A DNA stretch of 64,000 bases from an uncultured Collinsella sp. (GCA_959599915.1 CAUGJE010000010.1:17942-81941), one strand, 5' to 3'; positions 8,600-16,780 are shown, counted from the first letter of the stretch. Notes: generated by a model from the letters alone, not told the origin. Numbers and translations are program-made.

Positions 8600-9391
8600 C
8601 TATTTTGCAATATAGAGCTTGGGATGACTGCGACTGCTCTCGATCGCCGCCGTCATGATGCCCTCGTCGTCTCCATCAACGATGATGCCGTCGAGGTCAT
8701 CGATCTGCGCGGACTGATAAAAACTGGTCTTGTTGAATTTTCCCTGGTCAACCATCATGTAGCCCTGGTTTGAGTTGGTAAGGTACATATGCTTGATCAT
8801 GGCCGAGAAGTCGTGCTCGACGGTAAAACCGTGGTCGGGGTGGAATCCGTCGGCACTGACAAACGCCTTGTCGGCATGTAGTTTGCTCATGCAGTCGAGC
8901 GTTAGTGCGCCCGCGAGATAGAGGTGGCCCTTGCGCACGGAGCCGCCCAGCAGCACTACCGAAGCATTGGGGAGATTGAAGCTGGCGTAGTTCGCGATTG
9001 CAAGATCGCCGGTGATAATGGTGATCTCACGCTTGTCCATGAGGGCCTTAGCGAAGTAAAAGCCTGTGGTGCCGATATCAATTACCAGAACATCACCATC
9101 ATCAACAAGAGTTGCTGCGGTTGCGGCGATGGCCTCCTTGGCCTCGACTTGGACATTGATGCGCTCCTCGGGATACGAGATTGCGTTGGAGCGAGAAAGC
9201 GATACCGCTCCACCGCGTACGCGACGCAGCTTGCCTTCGGATTCCAGCGAGATGAGGTCGTGTCGTGCGGTGACTTCCGAAACCGAAAAACGGCGAACGA
9301 TGTCGGATACCGAGATATTTGGCTTTTCGGCCAGCCAATTCATGATAAATCGCTGGCGCTCAGCCGGCGAAAGGTCTGAAGTAGATGCCAT
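8600..9391 (-). CDS. DeoR-family transcriptional repressor
   Basis: A 263-residue regulator with an N-terminal DeoR-type helix-turn-helix (ISVSDIVRRFSVSEVTARHDL, then GKLRRVRGGAV) and a C-terminal sugar-phosphate-sensing domain (IDIGTTGFYFAKAL, SADGFHPDHGFT). Start ATG at 9391, with AAGGAG at 9397-9402; longer upstream in-frame codons are ignored. DeoR-family proteins usually repress sugar catabolic operons and release DNA on binding a phosphorylated intermediate. It is divergent from the aldolase-PTS operon, which it most likely controls. TTTCG half-sites in the shared promoter region fit this. Confidence 0.88.
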   Translation of the reverse strand: MASTSDLSPAERQRFIMNWLAEKPNISVSDIVRRFSVSEVTARHDLISLESEGKLRRVRGGAVSLSRSNAISYPEERINVQVEAKEAIAATAATLVDDGDVLVIDIGTTGFYFAKALMDKREITIITGDLAIANYASFNLPNASVVLLGGSVRKGHLYLAGALTLDCMSKLHADKAFVSADGFHPDHGFTVEHDFSAMIKHMYLTNSNQGYMMVDQGKFNKTSFYQSAQIDDLDGIIVDGDDEGIMTAAIESSRSHPKLYIAK

Positions 9392-9739
9392 ATGCCGCTC
9401 CTTTTGAACAAAAGGTAAAAGATGCGCCTTTCGTAATCGAAATATAACGTATCGATATGAAAAGAACAAGGCAAATTCGAATGAATCAAAAGAACGGAAT
9501 GGCATGTCACAAATGCATGCGTAGCAGATAGTTCGCACGTAGACGGGATATAAAGAGTCTCATTCTGAAGGTGCCGCCCAAAAGAAGTACGTTCACACCC
9601 GATATTCGACCGTTCACGGAAAGTTGACAATTGAGCTTTCGATGGCTTTTGAAATAGTTTATAAAAGAAAGCCGAAAAGCTTTTGAAACAAAGAAGAAGG
9701 CTTTCGATAGCAATAGTGCTAGATGAGAAAGGACCGAAC
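9392..9739. promoter_or_regulatory. Divergent promoter region with DeoR-type half-sites
   Basis: This 348-base A/T-rich gap separates the DeoR-type gene from the aldolase-PTS operon. Seen: an inverted TTTCG-TAAT-CGAAA at 9429-9442, a TATCGATA palindrome near 9450-9457, CTTTCGAT at 9637-9644 and again just before the aldolase gene, and GCTTTTGAAA twice. A TTGACA at 9624-9629 could be a -35 box, with no good -10 at ideal spacing. TTTCG repeats are typical operators of GlpR/DeoR-family repressors (known); assigning them to this regulator is inference. Confidence 0.5.
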
Positions 9740-10450
9740 ATGGCGATTAAGGTGTTTGCCGACGGCGCTAACCTCGAAGGCATGCTTGACATGCATGACA
9801 ATGGCAACGTTCAGGGCTTCACGACCAATCCTTCCCTTATGAAGGCCGGTGGCGTGACTGACTACCGCGCTTTTGCCAAGACGGTTCTTGAGCACATTAC
9901 CGATGTGTCGGTTTCTTTTGAGGTATTCGCCGACGACGAGGCTGGTATGGAAGCCGAGGCTCGCGAGATCGCAACCTGGGCAGACAACGTCTACGTTAAG
10001 ATCCCGGCGCTCAACACCAAGGGCGAGTCCACTGCCGCGCTGGTCAAGCGCCTTTCTGCCGACGGCATCAAGGTGAATGTCACCACGATCTTCACGCCCG
10101 AGCAGGTCGACGAGTTTGTCGATGCCGTCTCTGCTGAGACCCCCTCTATTCTGTCCATCTTCGCCGGTCGCATTGCCGATACCGGCGTCGATCCGCTGCC
10201 CCTCATGGCGGAGTCCGTAAAGAAGGCTGCCGTTAAGCCTGCTGCCGAGGTTCTCTGGGCGTCTACGCGCGAGGTCCTCAATATCTTCCAGGCGGAGTCC
10301 GTTGGATGCCAGATCATTACGGTCCCCAATGCCCTTCTTGCCAAGCGCAAGAATTTCGGAAAAGATTTGCTTGAGTACTCGCTTGATACGGTCAAGGGCT
10401 TTGCCCGCGACATTCAGGCGCTTGGTTTTCATATCCTGCCCGAGGAGTAG
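9740..10450 (+). CDS. Transaldolase / fructose-6-phosphate-aldolase-like protein, copy 1
   Basis: A 236-residue TIM-barrel aldolase of the TalC/FSA class. KVFADGANLEGM near the N-terminus carries the conserved Asp, FTTNPSLM is the phosphate-side loop, and NVYVKIP carries the Schiff-base Lys. These enzymes cleave or form fructose 6-phosphate or transfer dihydroxyacetone. ATG at 9740 is chosen because homology begins there. It is the first gene of an operon continuing into PTS IIA nine bases later. A second copy, about four in five residues identical by eye, ends the same cluster. It may act on the sugar phosphate delivered by the PTS. Confidence 0.85.
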   Translation: MAIKVFADGANLEGMLDMHDNGNVQGFTTNPSLMKAGGVTDYRAFAKTVLEHITDVSVSFEVFADDEAGMEAEAREIATWADNVYVKIPALNTKGESTAALVKRLSADGIKVNVTTIFTPEQVDEFVDAVSAETPSILSIFAGRIADTGVDPLPLMAESVKKAAVKPAAEVLWASTREVLNIFQAESVGCQIITVPNALLAKRKNFGKDLLEYSLDTVKGFARDIQALGFHILPEE

Positions 10451-10459
10451 GGGACGAGC

Positions 10460-10906
10460 ATGCTGACCGATCTTCTTAAGCCCGAGCTTGTTGCCTGCCA
10501 TGTCAAGGCCTCCGATTGGGAGGAAGCGATCAAGGCATGCGGTAAGTTGCTCGTTGACGCCGACAAATGCGATCAGAGTTATGTCGACGCCATGATTTCA
10601 TCGGTTCACAAATTCGGCCCCTATATGGTCTTGGAAGAGGGCATCGCCATGCCCCACGCTCAGGCAGATGGCAATGTGAGTGAAGCGGGAATCTGTATCG
10701 TCACGCTTGACCCAGCCGTTGCGTTTGGACACGAGGATTTCGATCCGGTTCACGTGCTCGTGGGTATTTGCGCGCCCGACCCCAAGGCTCATCTTGGCTG
10801 CTTGGCTGAGCTTTCGCAGATGTTCGAGGACGAGGACTGCGTTGCCAAGCTCAGCGCATGCGATACGCCCGAGCAGGTTTTGGAGACCATGCGTTCATTC
10901 TTTTAG
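10460..10906 (+). CDS. PTS IIA component, fructose/mannitol-type fold (ascorbate-family system)
   Basis: A 148-residue cytoplasmic PTS protein. The phosphorylation site is His66 in EEGIAMPHAQAD, the classical PTS_EIIA_2 motif. It would receive phosphate from HPr and pass it to the IIB protein encoded 75 bases downstream. Size and partner types match UlaC of the L-ascorbate (SgaTBA/Ula) systems. Preceded by the aldolase gene with a nine-base gap, so probably co-transcribed. The sugar is unknown: no Ula decarboxylase or epimerase genes are nearby. Confidence 0.88.
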   Translation: MLTDLLKPELVACHVKASDWEEAIKACGKLLVDADKCDQSYVDAMISSVHKFGPYMVLEEGIAMPHAQADGNVSEAGICIVTLDPAVAFGHEDFDPVHVLVGICAPDPKAHLGCLAELSQMFEDEDCVAKLSACDTPEQVLETMRSFF

Positions 10907-10981
10907 GCCTTAATGGCACGGCGATGCGTCGCCGCTTTTGGATAGACGGAAAACCGTCACGTGCAGGAGAGGAAGGTTGCC

Positions 10982-11257
10982 ATGCATATCATCACCGTAT
11001 GCGGAAACGGCATCGGGTCTAGCCTGATGCTCGCTGGCAAAGTCGAGGAGCTTTGCGAGGAGGAGGGCATCAAGGCCGACGTTGAGTCTATGGACCTGAA
11101 CGGTGCTTCTTCCGCAAATCCGGATCTGTTCATCACCGTTAAGGAGCTCGCCCCCGAGCTCCACGGCAACGTTGTGATCGTTCGCAGCTATGTGAACAAG
11201 AAGAAGATCCGCGAAGACGCCCTCGAGGCAATCAAGGCGGCCGCCGCTAACGCCTAA
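10982..11257 (+). CDS. PTS IIB component, ascorbate/lactose-type
   Basis: A 91-residue protein starting MHIITVCGNGIGSSLML; the phosphocysteine is Cys7 in the P-loop-like VCGNGIGSS motif. This is the standard length for UlaB/SgaB. ATG at 10982 follows AGGAAGG closely; an upstream in-frame start at 10961 would add seven residues not found in the family. It lies between the IIA and IIC genes and should hand phosphate to the sugar during transport through IIC. Confidence 0.88.
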   Translation: MHIITVCGNGIGSSLMLAGKVEELCEEEGIKADVESMDLNGASSANPDLFITVKELAPELHGNVVIVRSYVNKKKIREDALEAIKAAAANA

Positions 11258-11328
11258 AGCGGCACAAAAAAGGGCGGTTCCCTGTGGAAGAGGGAAACGC
11301 GCCCACGTTAGAGAGAAAGGAAGCGCAG

Positions 11329-12720
11329 ATGCAAGCCATCCTTCCCATACTTGAGTTTATCCAATCGATTCTGACCAAGCCAGCGTGGATCATGGGTCTG
11401 TTTGCCTTTGTGGGCCTTGTTGCGCTCAAGCGCCCTGCCCACAAGGTGATGACGGGAACCCTGAAGCCCATTCTTGGTTACATCATGCTGTCTGCCGGCG
11501 CTGCTGTTGTCCAGGAGAACCTTGCTCCGCTGGGCACCTTCATCGAGACCGGCTTCCACATCACCGGCGTCGTGCCCAACAACGAGGTCGTCGTTTCGAT
11601 GGCTCAGAGCGTCCTCGGCGTTCAGACCATGATGATCCTGATTCTCGGCTACGTCGTGAACATTATCATTGCCCGCTTTACCAAGTTTAAGTACATCTTC
11701 CTGACGGGCCATCACAGCATGTTTATGGCTTGCCTGCTGTCTGCCGTTCTGCAGGCATCTGGCTTCCAGGATGTCCAGCTTGTCATCGTGGGCGGCATGT
11801 TCCTGGGCCTCGTGAGCGCTATGCTTCCCGCCGTTGGTCAGCGTTTCACCGAGAAGGTTACCGATGGCGATGAAATCGCCATGGGCCACTTCGGTTCACT
11901 CGCCTATTACATCTCCGCTGCAGTCGGTACGCTTTTTGCTAAGGACGCCGAGGAGAACAGCACCGAGAAGATCGAGGTTCCCGAGAAGTTCTCCTTCCTG
12001 CGCGACACCACCATCTCCACGGCTCTTACCATGGCCTTCTTCTACCTGGTTACCGCTTTCGCCGCTTACATCGCAGATCCTGCGGTCGTTACCAAGATCG
12101 CTGGCGGCGACAATGTAATCGTCTATGCCCTGACCTGTGCCCTGTCCTTCGCCGTCGGTGTCACTATCGTCTACAACGGCGTTCGTATGATCCTTGCCGA
12201 CCTGGTCCCGGCTTTCCAGGGCATCTCCAACAAGCTGATCCCCGGCGCCATCCCCGCCGTCGACTGCGCCGTCTTCTTCCCCTATGCTCCCACCGCCGTC
12301 ATCCTCGGCTTTGTTGCCTCCTTCATCGGCGGCGTGGTCGGTATGTTCATCGTGGGCGCTACCCTGGGCATCTTCATCATCCCGGGCATGGTTCCCCACT
12401 TCTTCTGCGGTGCTACCGCAGGTATCTACGGCAATGCTACCGGCGGTCGCAAGGGCGCGGCTCTTGGCGCTTTCGTCAACGGCCTGCTCATCACCTTTGC
12501 TCCGGCTCTGCTCCTGCCCGTTCTTGACGTCTTTGGCTTCAAGAACACTACGTTCGGCGACTTCGATTTCTCCGTCATTGGTATTACGCTTGGCCGCGCT
12601 GCCGAGGCCTTCGGTACCACCGGTGTCTACGCGATTCTCGCTGTTCTTCTGGTCGTTGCCTTCGTCCCCAACTTCATCCACACCAAGGGTGCTGTGATCA
12701 ATCACGTTGAGGAAGAGTAA
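11329..12720 (+). CDS. PTS IIC permease, ascorbate (UlaA/SgaT) family
   Basis: A 463-residue integral membrane permease with about eleven hydrophobic segments, starting MQAILPILEFIQSIL and containing GTLKPILGYIML and FLTGHHSMFMA, wording typical of UlaA/SgaT transporters. It should translocate and, with IIB, phosphorylate an acidic sugar or a polyol. ATG at 11329 follows GAGAAAGGA. The gene ends the IIA-IIB-IIC set, and a terminator follows before the second aldolase gene. Confidence 0.88.
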   Translation: MQAILPILEFIQSILTKPAWIMGLFAFVGLVALKRPAHKVMTGTLKPILGYIMLSAGAAVVQENLAPLGTFIETGFHITGVVPNNEVVVSMAQSVLGVQTMMILILGYVVNIIIARFTKFKYIFLTGHHSMFMACLLSAVLQASGFQDVQLVIVGGMFLGLVSAMLPAVGQRFTEKVTDGDEIAMGHFGSLAYYISAAVGTLFAKDAEENSTEKIEVPEKFSFLRDTTISTALTMAFFYLVTAFAAYIADPAVVTKIAGGDNVIVYALTCALSFAVGVTIVYNGVRMILADLVPAFQGISNKLIPGAIPAVDCAVFFPYAPTAVILGFVASFIGGVVGMFIVGATLGIFIIPGMVPHFFCGATAGIYGNATGGRKGAALGAFVNGLLITFAPALLLPVLDVFGFKNTTFGDFDFSVIGITLGRAAEAFGTTGVYAILAVLLVVAFVPNFIHTKGAVINHVEEE

Positions 12721-12777
12721 TCCAGGCATACGTTAAGCCCTAATCGGGCGGAGCTCCGATAACCGGCTCCTACACGG

Positions 12778-12816
12778 AAGCGGTGACGTCTCAAATGAGG
12801 CGTCACCGCTTTTTGC
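12778..12816 (+). terminator. Intrinsic terminator after the PTS operon
   Basis: AAGCGGTGACG (12778-12788) pairs with CGTCACCGCTT (12801-12811), followed by a T-run. The remaining gap to 13044 is A/T-rich and holds a near-palindrome GGCAAAAACGTTTTGCC near 12890-12906, a possible operator for the second aldolase gene. Confidence 0.8.
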
Positions 12817-13044
12817 TTTGGGGCGATTGTGAATATGAGCCGGCGAGGCACTGCTTCTGTTCCGTGAACGGAATCAAACGCAATGATCGGCAAAAACGTT
12901 TTGCCGCTGGGGCGTCGATATAAAAATGGTAAATCTGCAAAACCGTTCGCCGAGAAGATAAAAAACCGCAGCTAACGCCTTGATAAACGTAGGTAAAGTG
13001 TTTAGCAGTTTATCGGCCTTATGCAAACGAAAGGAATCAGGCAG

Positions 13045-13749
13045 ATGGCAATCAAGGTGTTCGCTGACGGTGCAAACCTCGAGGGCATGCTCGACATGTA
13101 CGAGAACGGCAACGTTCAGGGTTTCACGACCAACCCGTCCCTTATGAAGAAGGGCGGCGTGACGGATTACCGCGCGTTTGCCAAGGAGGTCCTGGCCCAC
13201 ATCACCGATGTGTCTGTGTCGTTTGAGGTCTTTGCCGACGACGCCGAGACCATGGAGGTCGAGGCCCGCGAGATTGCTACCTGGGCCGAGAACGTCTACG
13301 TCAAAATTCCGTGCGTGACCACCAAGGGCGAGTCCACCGCCGAGCTGGTCCGCAAGCTTTCCGCCGACGGCATTAAGGTCAACGTCACCACCATCTTTAC
13401 GCCTGCGCAGGTCGACGAGATGGTCGACGCTGTCGACGCCGAGACGCCGTCCATCATCTCGCTTTTTGCCGGCCGTATCGCCGATACGGGTGTCGATCCC
13501 ATTCCGTTTATGACGGAGTCGGTCAAGAAGGCCGCCGCCAAGCCCAACTGCGAGGTCCTGTGGGCGTCCACGCGCGAGCTTATCAACATTTACCAGGCGG
13601 AGGCCTGCGGCTGCCAGATCATCACGGTGCCCAACAGCATCTTGGCCAAGCGCAAGAACATCGGTCGCGATCCGTACGAGGTCTCGCTCGACACCGTGCG
13701 CGGTTTTGCCAAGGATATCGCCGCTTTGGGTTTCCATATTCTGCCGTAG
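13045..13749 (+). CDS. Transaldolase / fructose-6-phosphate-aldolase-like protein, copy 2
   Basis: A 234-residue paralogue of the aldolase encoded at 9740, with the same motifs (KVFADGANLEGM, FTTNPSLM, NVYVKIP with the Schiff-base Lys). Differences cluster in helices such as MYENGN against MHDNGN. ATG at 13045 is chosen from the homology start and AAAGGA at 13030-13035. It has its own upstream region after the PTS terminator, so it may be separately expressed. A recent duplication that flanked the PTS genes is the simplest reading. Downstream lies gene-poor, repeat-rich DNA. Confidence 0.85.
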   Translation: MAIKVFADGANLEGMLDMYENGNVQGFTTNPSLMKKGGVTDYRAFAKEVLAHITDVSVSFEVFADDAETMEVEAREIATWAENVYVKIPCVTTKGESTAELVRKLSADGIKVNVTTIFTPAQVDEMVDAVDAETPSIISLFAGRIADTGVDPIPFMTESVKKAAAKPNCEVLWASTRELINIYQAEACGCQIITVPNSILAKRKNIGRDPYEVSLDTVRGFAKDIAALGFHILP

Positions 13750-13780
13750 CGCGAACGCTGACTACGCCGCGGGCTGCTCG

Positions 13781-13849
13781 CCCCGGCTTTCCTTTCCCTA
13801 TCGCTCACGCGCTTCGCGAGGGTCGCGCTAGGCAAAGGAAAGGCCGGGG
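13781..13849. repeat. Nested palindrome after the second aldolase gene
   Basis: The outer arms CCCCGGCTTTCCTTT (13781-13795) and AAAGGAAAGGCCGGGG (13834-13849) match with one bulged G. Inside, CCTATCGC pairs imperfectly with GCGCTAGG, and CGCG-CTT-CGCG forms the tip. No T-run. It is similar in layout to other composite palindromes in the window but its sequence is its own. Confidence 0.65.
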
Positions 13850-13860
13850 CTGCCGACACG

Positions 13861-14108
13861 AACCCGTCGGTAGGTCCTGAGCTGAATCGCTACCTTTATT
13901 CCGATGGGGGTCGACAGCGCTACCCCGCCAACTGTCTCGGGCAGTAATGGGGCTGGGCTCGGATGGCAACGGCGCGTGCCACTGGCGGCTTCGTTCGCCG
14001 GATGACGATTCGCGTTGCGCGGCCGGCGTCACCTCGGACGGCGGCGTGGGCTCCGACGGCATCGCGTGGACAACGCGGTTCCGCATCATGGATCAACCTG
14101 TAATCTAA
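13861..14108 (+). pseudogene. Frameshifted 3' end of a DGR-type variable protein (C-type-lectin fold)
   Basis: No frame is open throughout, but three frames together spell a familiar protein end. From 13861 one frame reads ELNRYLYSDGGRQRYP before a stop at 13945. From 13947 another reads GSDGNGACHWRLRSPDDD, then SRCAAGVTSDGGVGSDGI and RFRI. Near 14085 the first frame again gives SWINL and a stop at 14101. The W-x-LRSP ... A-x-x-V-x-SDG-x-V ... RPALWINL pattern is the hallmark of the variable C-terminus of diversity-generating-retroelement targets (CLec/DUF6273 type). Frameshifts show it is dead. Few adenines at the variable positions suggest a variable repeat rather than a template repeat. 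Confidence 0.6.
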
Positions 14109-14119
14109 TGATCTTTTAA

Positions 14120-14340
14120 TCCATATCTATCAAGTATCGAAAACGATCCGGCCCCGAGTTGGCAGTCATCGCCAAGGCAAAGGGCCCTGCCGGCTATGTG
14201 TTCGGGGCGACGCGCAAGTCGCCCAAGACCCTTCGATTATCCTTTGTTCCGCGCATGCAAGATCTCATACTTGACGTGGTTGAACAGCTTTACCGGGCAA
14301 ACGAGGTCTTTGCGGTTCGTGCCCATAAGTGTCCCACCAA
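14120..14340 (+). pseudogene. Avd-like four-helix-bundle protein fragment
   Basis: The frame is open from 14120 and the first possible start is a TTG at 14159. Residues such as YVFGATRKSPKTLRLSFVPR and MQDLILDVVEQLYRANEVF match the helix pattern of Avd-like four-helix-bundle proteins (KSPK-x-xRF-x-x-x-x-RMQ-x-L-x-LD-x-x-E-x-LYRANE), accessory proteins of diversity-generating reverse transcriptases. After about residue 60 the frame (to 14467) turns into unrelated sequence where a nested palindrome begins at 14349, so the gene is broken. It lies 12 bases downstream of the variable-protein remnant, the usual order in such cassettes. No reverse transcriptase is in the window. The family call is from memory of the motif. 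Confidence 0.45.
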
Positions 14341-14348
14341 CAAAAATC

Positions 14349-14517
14349 GAGATATTCGGCCTCAGGGTGCCGTCAAGATTGCCAATATGGCTGAAAAACG
14401 TCCCGTACCGCACCTCTGCGGGTGCAGATATAGGACGTTTGTGGAATATCTGATGCCTATTTGTTGAGCTTGCACTTTGAAGAGGTGTTATCGCGGTCCA
14501 GCGAGGCCGAATATCTC
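14349..14517. repeat. Composite palindrome, 15-base outer arms
   Basis: GAGATATTCGGCCTC (14349-14363) is repeated inverted at 14503-14517. Between them AAACGTCC (14396-14403) pairs with GGACGTTT (14433-14440), with GCACC/GGTGC inside. It appears to have replaced or invaded the 3' part of the Avd-like fragment. No gene is seen from here to the tex terminator. Confidence 0.6.
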
Positions 14518-14590
14518 AAAAATTGCAGGTGAGGATTAGCGGAAACGGCGTCTCGCACTTCGGGATATCGCCAAATCGTTTTAGAAGGAG

Positions 14591-14624
14591 AGGCGCTCGG
14601 CGGAATGGGGCCCGCCGAGCGCCT
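14591..14624 (-). terminator. Hairpin at the 3' end of tex
   Basis: AGGCGCTCGGCGG (14591-14603) pairs perfectly with CCGCCGAGCGCCT (14612-14624), nine bases beyond the tex stop at 14633. On the reverse strand it is followed by CTCCTTCTAAAA, a weak T-tract. Confidence 0.65.
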
Positions 14625-14632
14625 ACAGTGGT

Positions 14633-16780
14633 TTATTTCCCCTGCACCATGGTGAGGGAGATCTTCTTGCGGTCGCGATCGACCTTCTCGACCCACACTT
14701 TGACCGTGTCGCCGACGCGCACCACGTCGCTCGGGTGCTTGACGAAGCGGTTGGCCAGCTTGGAGATGTGCACGAGGCCGTCCTGGTGCACGCCCACGTC
14801 GACGAAGGCGCCAAAGTCGACGACGTTGCGCACCGTGCCCTTGAGTTCCATGCCGGGCTCCAGGTCGTCGATGGAAAGTGCCGAGCGGCTAAAGACCACC
14901 TCGGGCGCGTCGTCGCGCGGGTCGCGGCCGGGCTTCTTGAGCTCGTTGACAATGTCGATGAGCGTGAGGGTGCCGCAGTCCAGGTCGCTTGCCAGCGCCG
15001 AGATGCTGCCCAGACGGCGCTCGATGTCGGGCGCGCCGCCGCGGCTGAGCTCGCTTGCCGCAACGCCGGCACGCTCCAGGACGGCCGTGGCCACCTCGTA
15101 GCTCTCGGGGTGGACGCTTGTCGCGTCGAGCGGGTTCTTGCCGCCGCTGATGCGCAAAAAGCCTGCAGCGTTGAGATATGCCTTGGGACCCAGCTTGGGG
15201 ACACACTTAAGCTGGCGGCGATCCGTAAAGGCGCCGTTTTCCTCGCGGTATGCCACGATGTTCTTGGCTACGCTCGGCGTGATGCCCGATACATATCCCA
15301 GCAGACTTGCGCTCGCGGTGTTGACGTCGACGCCCACGCGGTTGACGACGTCCTCCACCACGTGGCCCAGGGTGCGCGAGAGCTCGGCCTGGTCAAGGTC
15401 GTGCTGGTACTGGCCCACGCCGATGGACTGGGGCGGAATCTTGACGAGCTCCGCCAGCGGGTCTTGCAGGCGGCGGCCAAGGCTCATGGCGCCACGCACG
15501 GTGACGTCCAGGTCGGGATACTCCTGGCTGGCGAGCTCGGAGGCGGAGTACACCGATGCGCCGGCCTCGTTGACGATGGTGTAGCGAAGACTGGGTGCCT
15601 GCTCGGCGATGAACTCCGAGACGACTTCCTCGGTCTCGCGGCTGGCGGTGCCGTTGCCGATGACGATGGTGTTGACGCCGTCTTTCTTGACGAGGCGGGC
15701 GAGCTCGCGCTTAGTGCCGGCGACGTCGTGGCGCGGCTTGGTGGGGTAGACCACGCCGTGGTCGAGCAGCTTGCCGGTCTCGTCCATGACGGCGACCTTG
15801 CAGCCGGTGCGGTAGCCCGGGTCGAGCGCGAGTACGCGGGCGCCACGGACGGGGCGTGCCGAGAGCAGGCCCTCGAGATTCTTGGCAAAGACGTTAATGG
15901 CCTCGGTCTGAGCGCGGACGGTGAGTTTGGCGCGGGCCTCGCGCTCCAGCGAGGGGGCCATGAGACGCTTGTAGCCGTCGGCGATGGCAGCATCGAAGAT
16001 GGGAGCAAACACGCCCTGGCGTCGGGGCCAACGGCTGCCGAGGCGCGCCGTGGCGGCGGCGCCGTCGACGTTCACGCGCACGCGGAGCTTGCCCTCGCGC
16101 TCGCCGCGGTCGATGGCCAGCACGCGGTGGTTGGGGATGCGGCGCAGCGGCTCGTCATAGCTGTAGTACGGCTCGTAGGGGGTCTTCTCGGCGGGGTCGG
16201 TGGCCTCGACGACGATATCGGCGGTGTTTTGCGTAAAGGCGCGCAGGTCGGCGACGTTCTCGGGGTCCTCGGCCACCGTCTCGGCCACGATGTCCGCGGC
16301 GCCGGCGAGCGCCTTCTCGGGCGTGTCGAAGCCGGCCTCCTCGTTGACGTATGCCGCGGCGGCGTCGAGTGCGCTGCCCTTGGCCGAGGCCTGCATGATG
16401 ATCATGTTGGCGAGCGGCTCCAGGCCTGCCTCGCGGGCCTTCTGCGCGCGGGTCATGCGCTTTTTGCGGTAGGGCTTGTAGAGGTCCTCGACACGCTGGA
16501 GCTGCGTGGCCTCGCGAATCTGCGCCTCGAGTTCGGGCGTGAGTTTGCCCTGGGCATCGATGAGCAGGATGACGTCCTCTTTGCGCTGCTCTAGATTGCG
16601 CAGGTAGGACAGGCGCTCGTCGAGTGCGCGCAGGGCGACGTCGTCCATGCCGCTCGTAGCTTCCTTGCGGTAGCGCGAGATAAAGGGGATGGTGTTGCCC
16701 TCATCGATGAGCTTGACGGCCGCCTCGACGTTGGCGGCCTTAAGGTTGAGCTCGTGGGCAAGCTGGGCGATAAGATCCAT
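14633..16780 (-). CDS. tex: Tex family RNA-binding protein
   Basis: A 715-residue protein with the full Tex plan: an N-terminal helical domain (MDLIAQLAHELNLKAANVEA, FISRYRKEATSG), a YqgF/RNase-H-like domain (VLALDPGYRTGCKVAVMD), helix-hairpin-helix repeats (GVDVNTASASLLGYVSGI) and a C-terminal S1 RNA-binding domain (GMELKGTVRNVVDFGAFVDV, GLVHISKL). Tex proteins act in transcription and RNA processing. The start at 16780 is set by an adjacent AAGGAGTTCC ribosome-binding site and homology; an upstream in-frame start would add 23 foreign residues. Length is close to the family norm (about 720-780). Confidence 0.93.
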   Translation of the reverse strand: MDLIAQLAHELNLKAANVEAAVKLIDEGNTIPFISRYRKEATSGMDDVALRALDERLSYLRNLEQRKEDVILLIDAQGKLTPELEAQIREATQLQRVEDLYKPYRKKRMTRAQKAREAGLEPLANMIIMQASAKGSALDAAAAYVNEEAGFDTPEKALAGAADIVAETVAEDPENVADLRAFTQNTADIVVEATDPAEKTPYEPYYSYDEPLRRIPNHRVLAIDRGEREGKLRVRVNVDGAAATARLGSRWPRRQGVFAPIFDAAIADGYKRLMAPSLEREARAKLTVRAQTEAINVFAKNLEGLLSARPVRGARVLALDPGYRTGCKVAVMDETGKLLDHGVVYPTKPRHDVAGTKRELARLVKKDGVNTIVIGNGTASRETEEVVSEFIAEQAPSLRYTIVNEAGASVYSASELASQEYPDLDVTVRGAMSLGRRLQDPLAELVKIPPQSIGVGQYQHDLDQAELSRTLGHVVEDVVNRVGVDVNTASASLLGYVSGITPSVAKNIVAYREENGAFTDRRQLKCVPKLGPKAYLNAAGFLRISGGKNPLDATSVHPESYEVATAVLERAGVAASELSRGGAPDIERRLGSISALASDLDCGTLTLIDIVNELKKPGRDPRDDAPEVVFSRSALSIDDLEPGMELKGTVRNVVDFGAFVDVGVHQDGLVHISKLANRFVKHPSDVVRVGDTVKVWVEKVDRDRKKISLTMVQGK

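Noticed and set aside
13905..13990. Cobalamin-riboswitch-like words (ACCCCGCCAACTGT and GCCACTG) and c-di-AMP-riboswitch-like CGACAGCGCTACC
   Set aside because: The 3' B12 box and P1 closure are missing, no B12 or cell-wall hydrolase gene follows, and the same bases are better explained as the decayed coding end of a variable C-type-lectin-fold protein.
14078..14086. GGAACCGCG on the reverse strand, like the T-box motif
   Set aside because: Only nine bases match, there is no specifier stem or terminator arrangement, and the only gene downstream on that strand is far away.
14735..16594. A 619-codon open frame antisense to tex
   Set aside because: Shadow of tex in GC-rich DNA; no motif, no ribosome-binding site.
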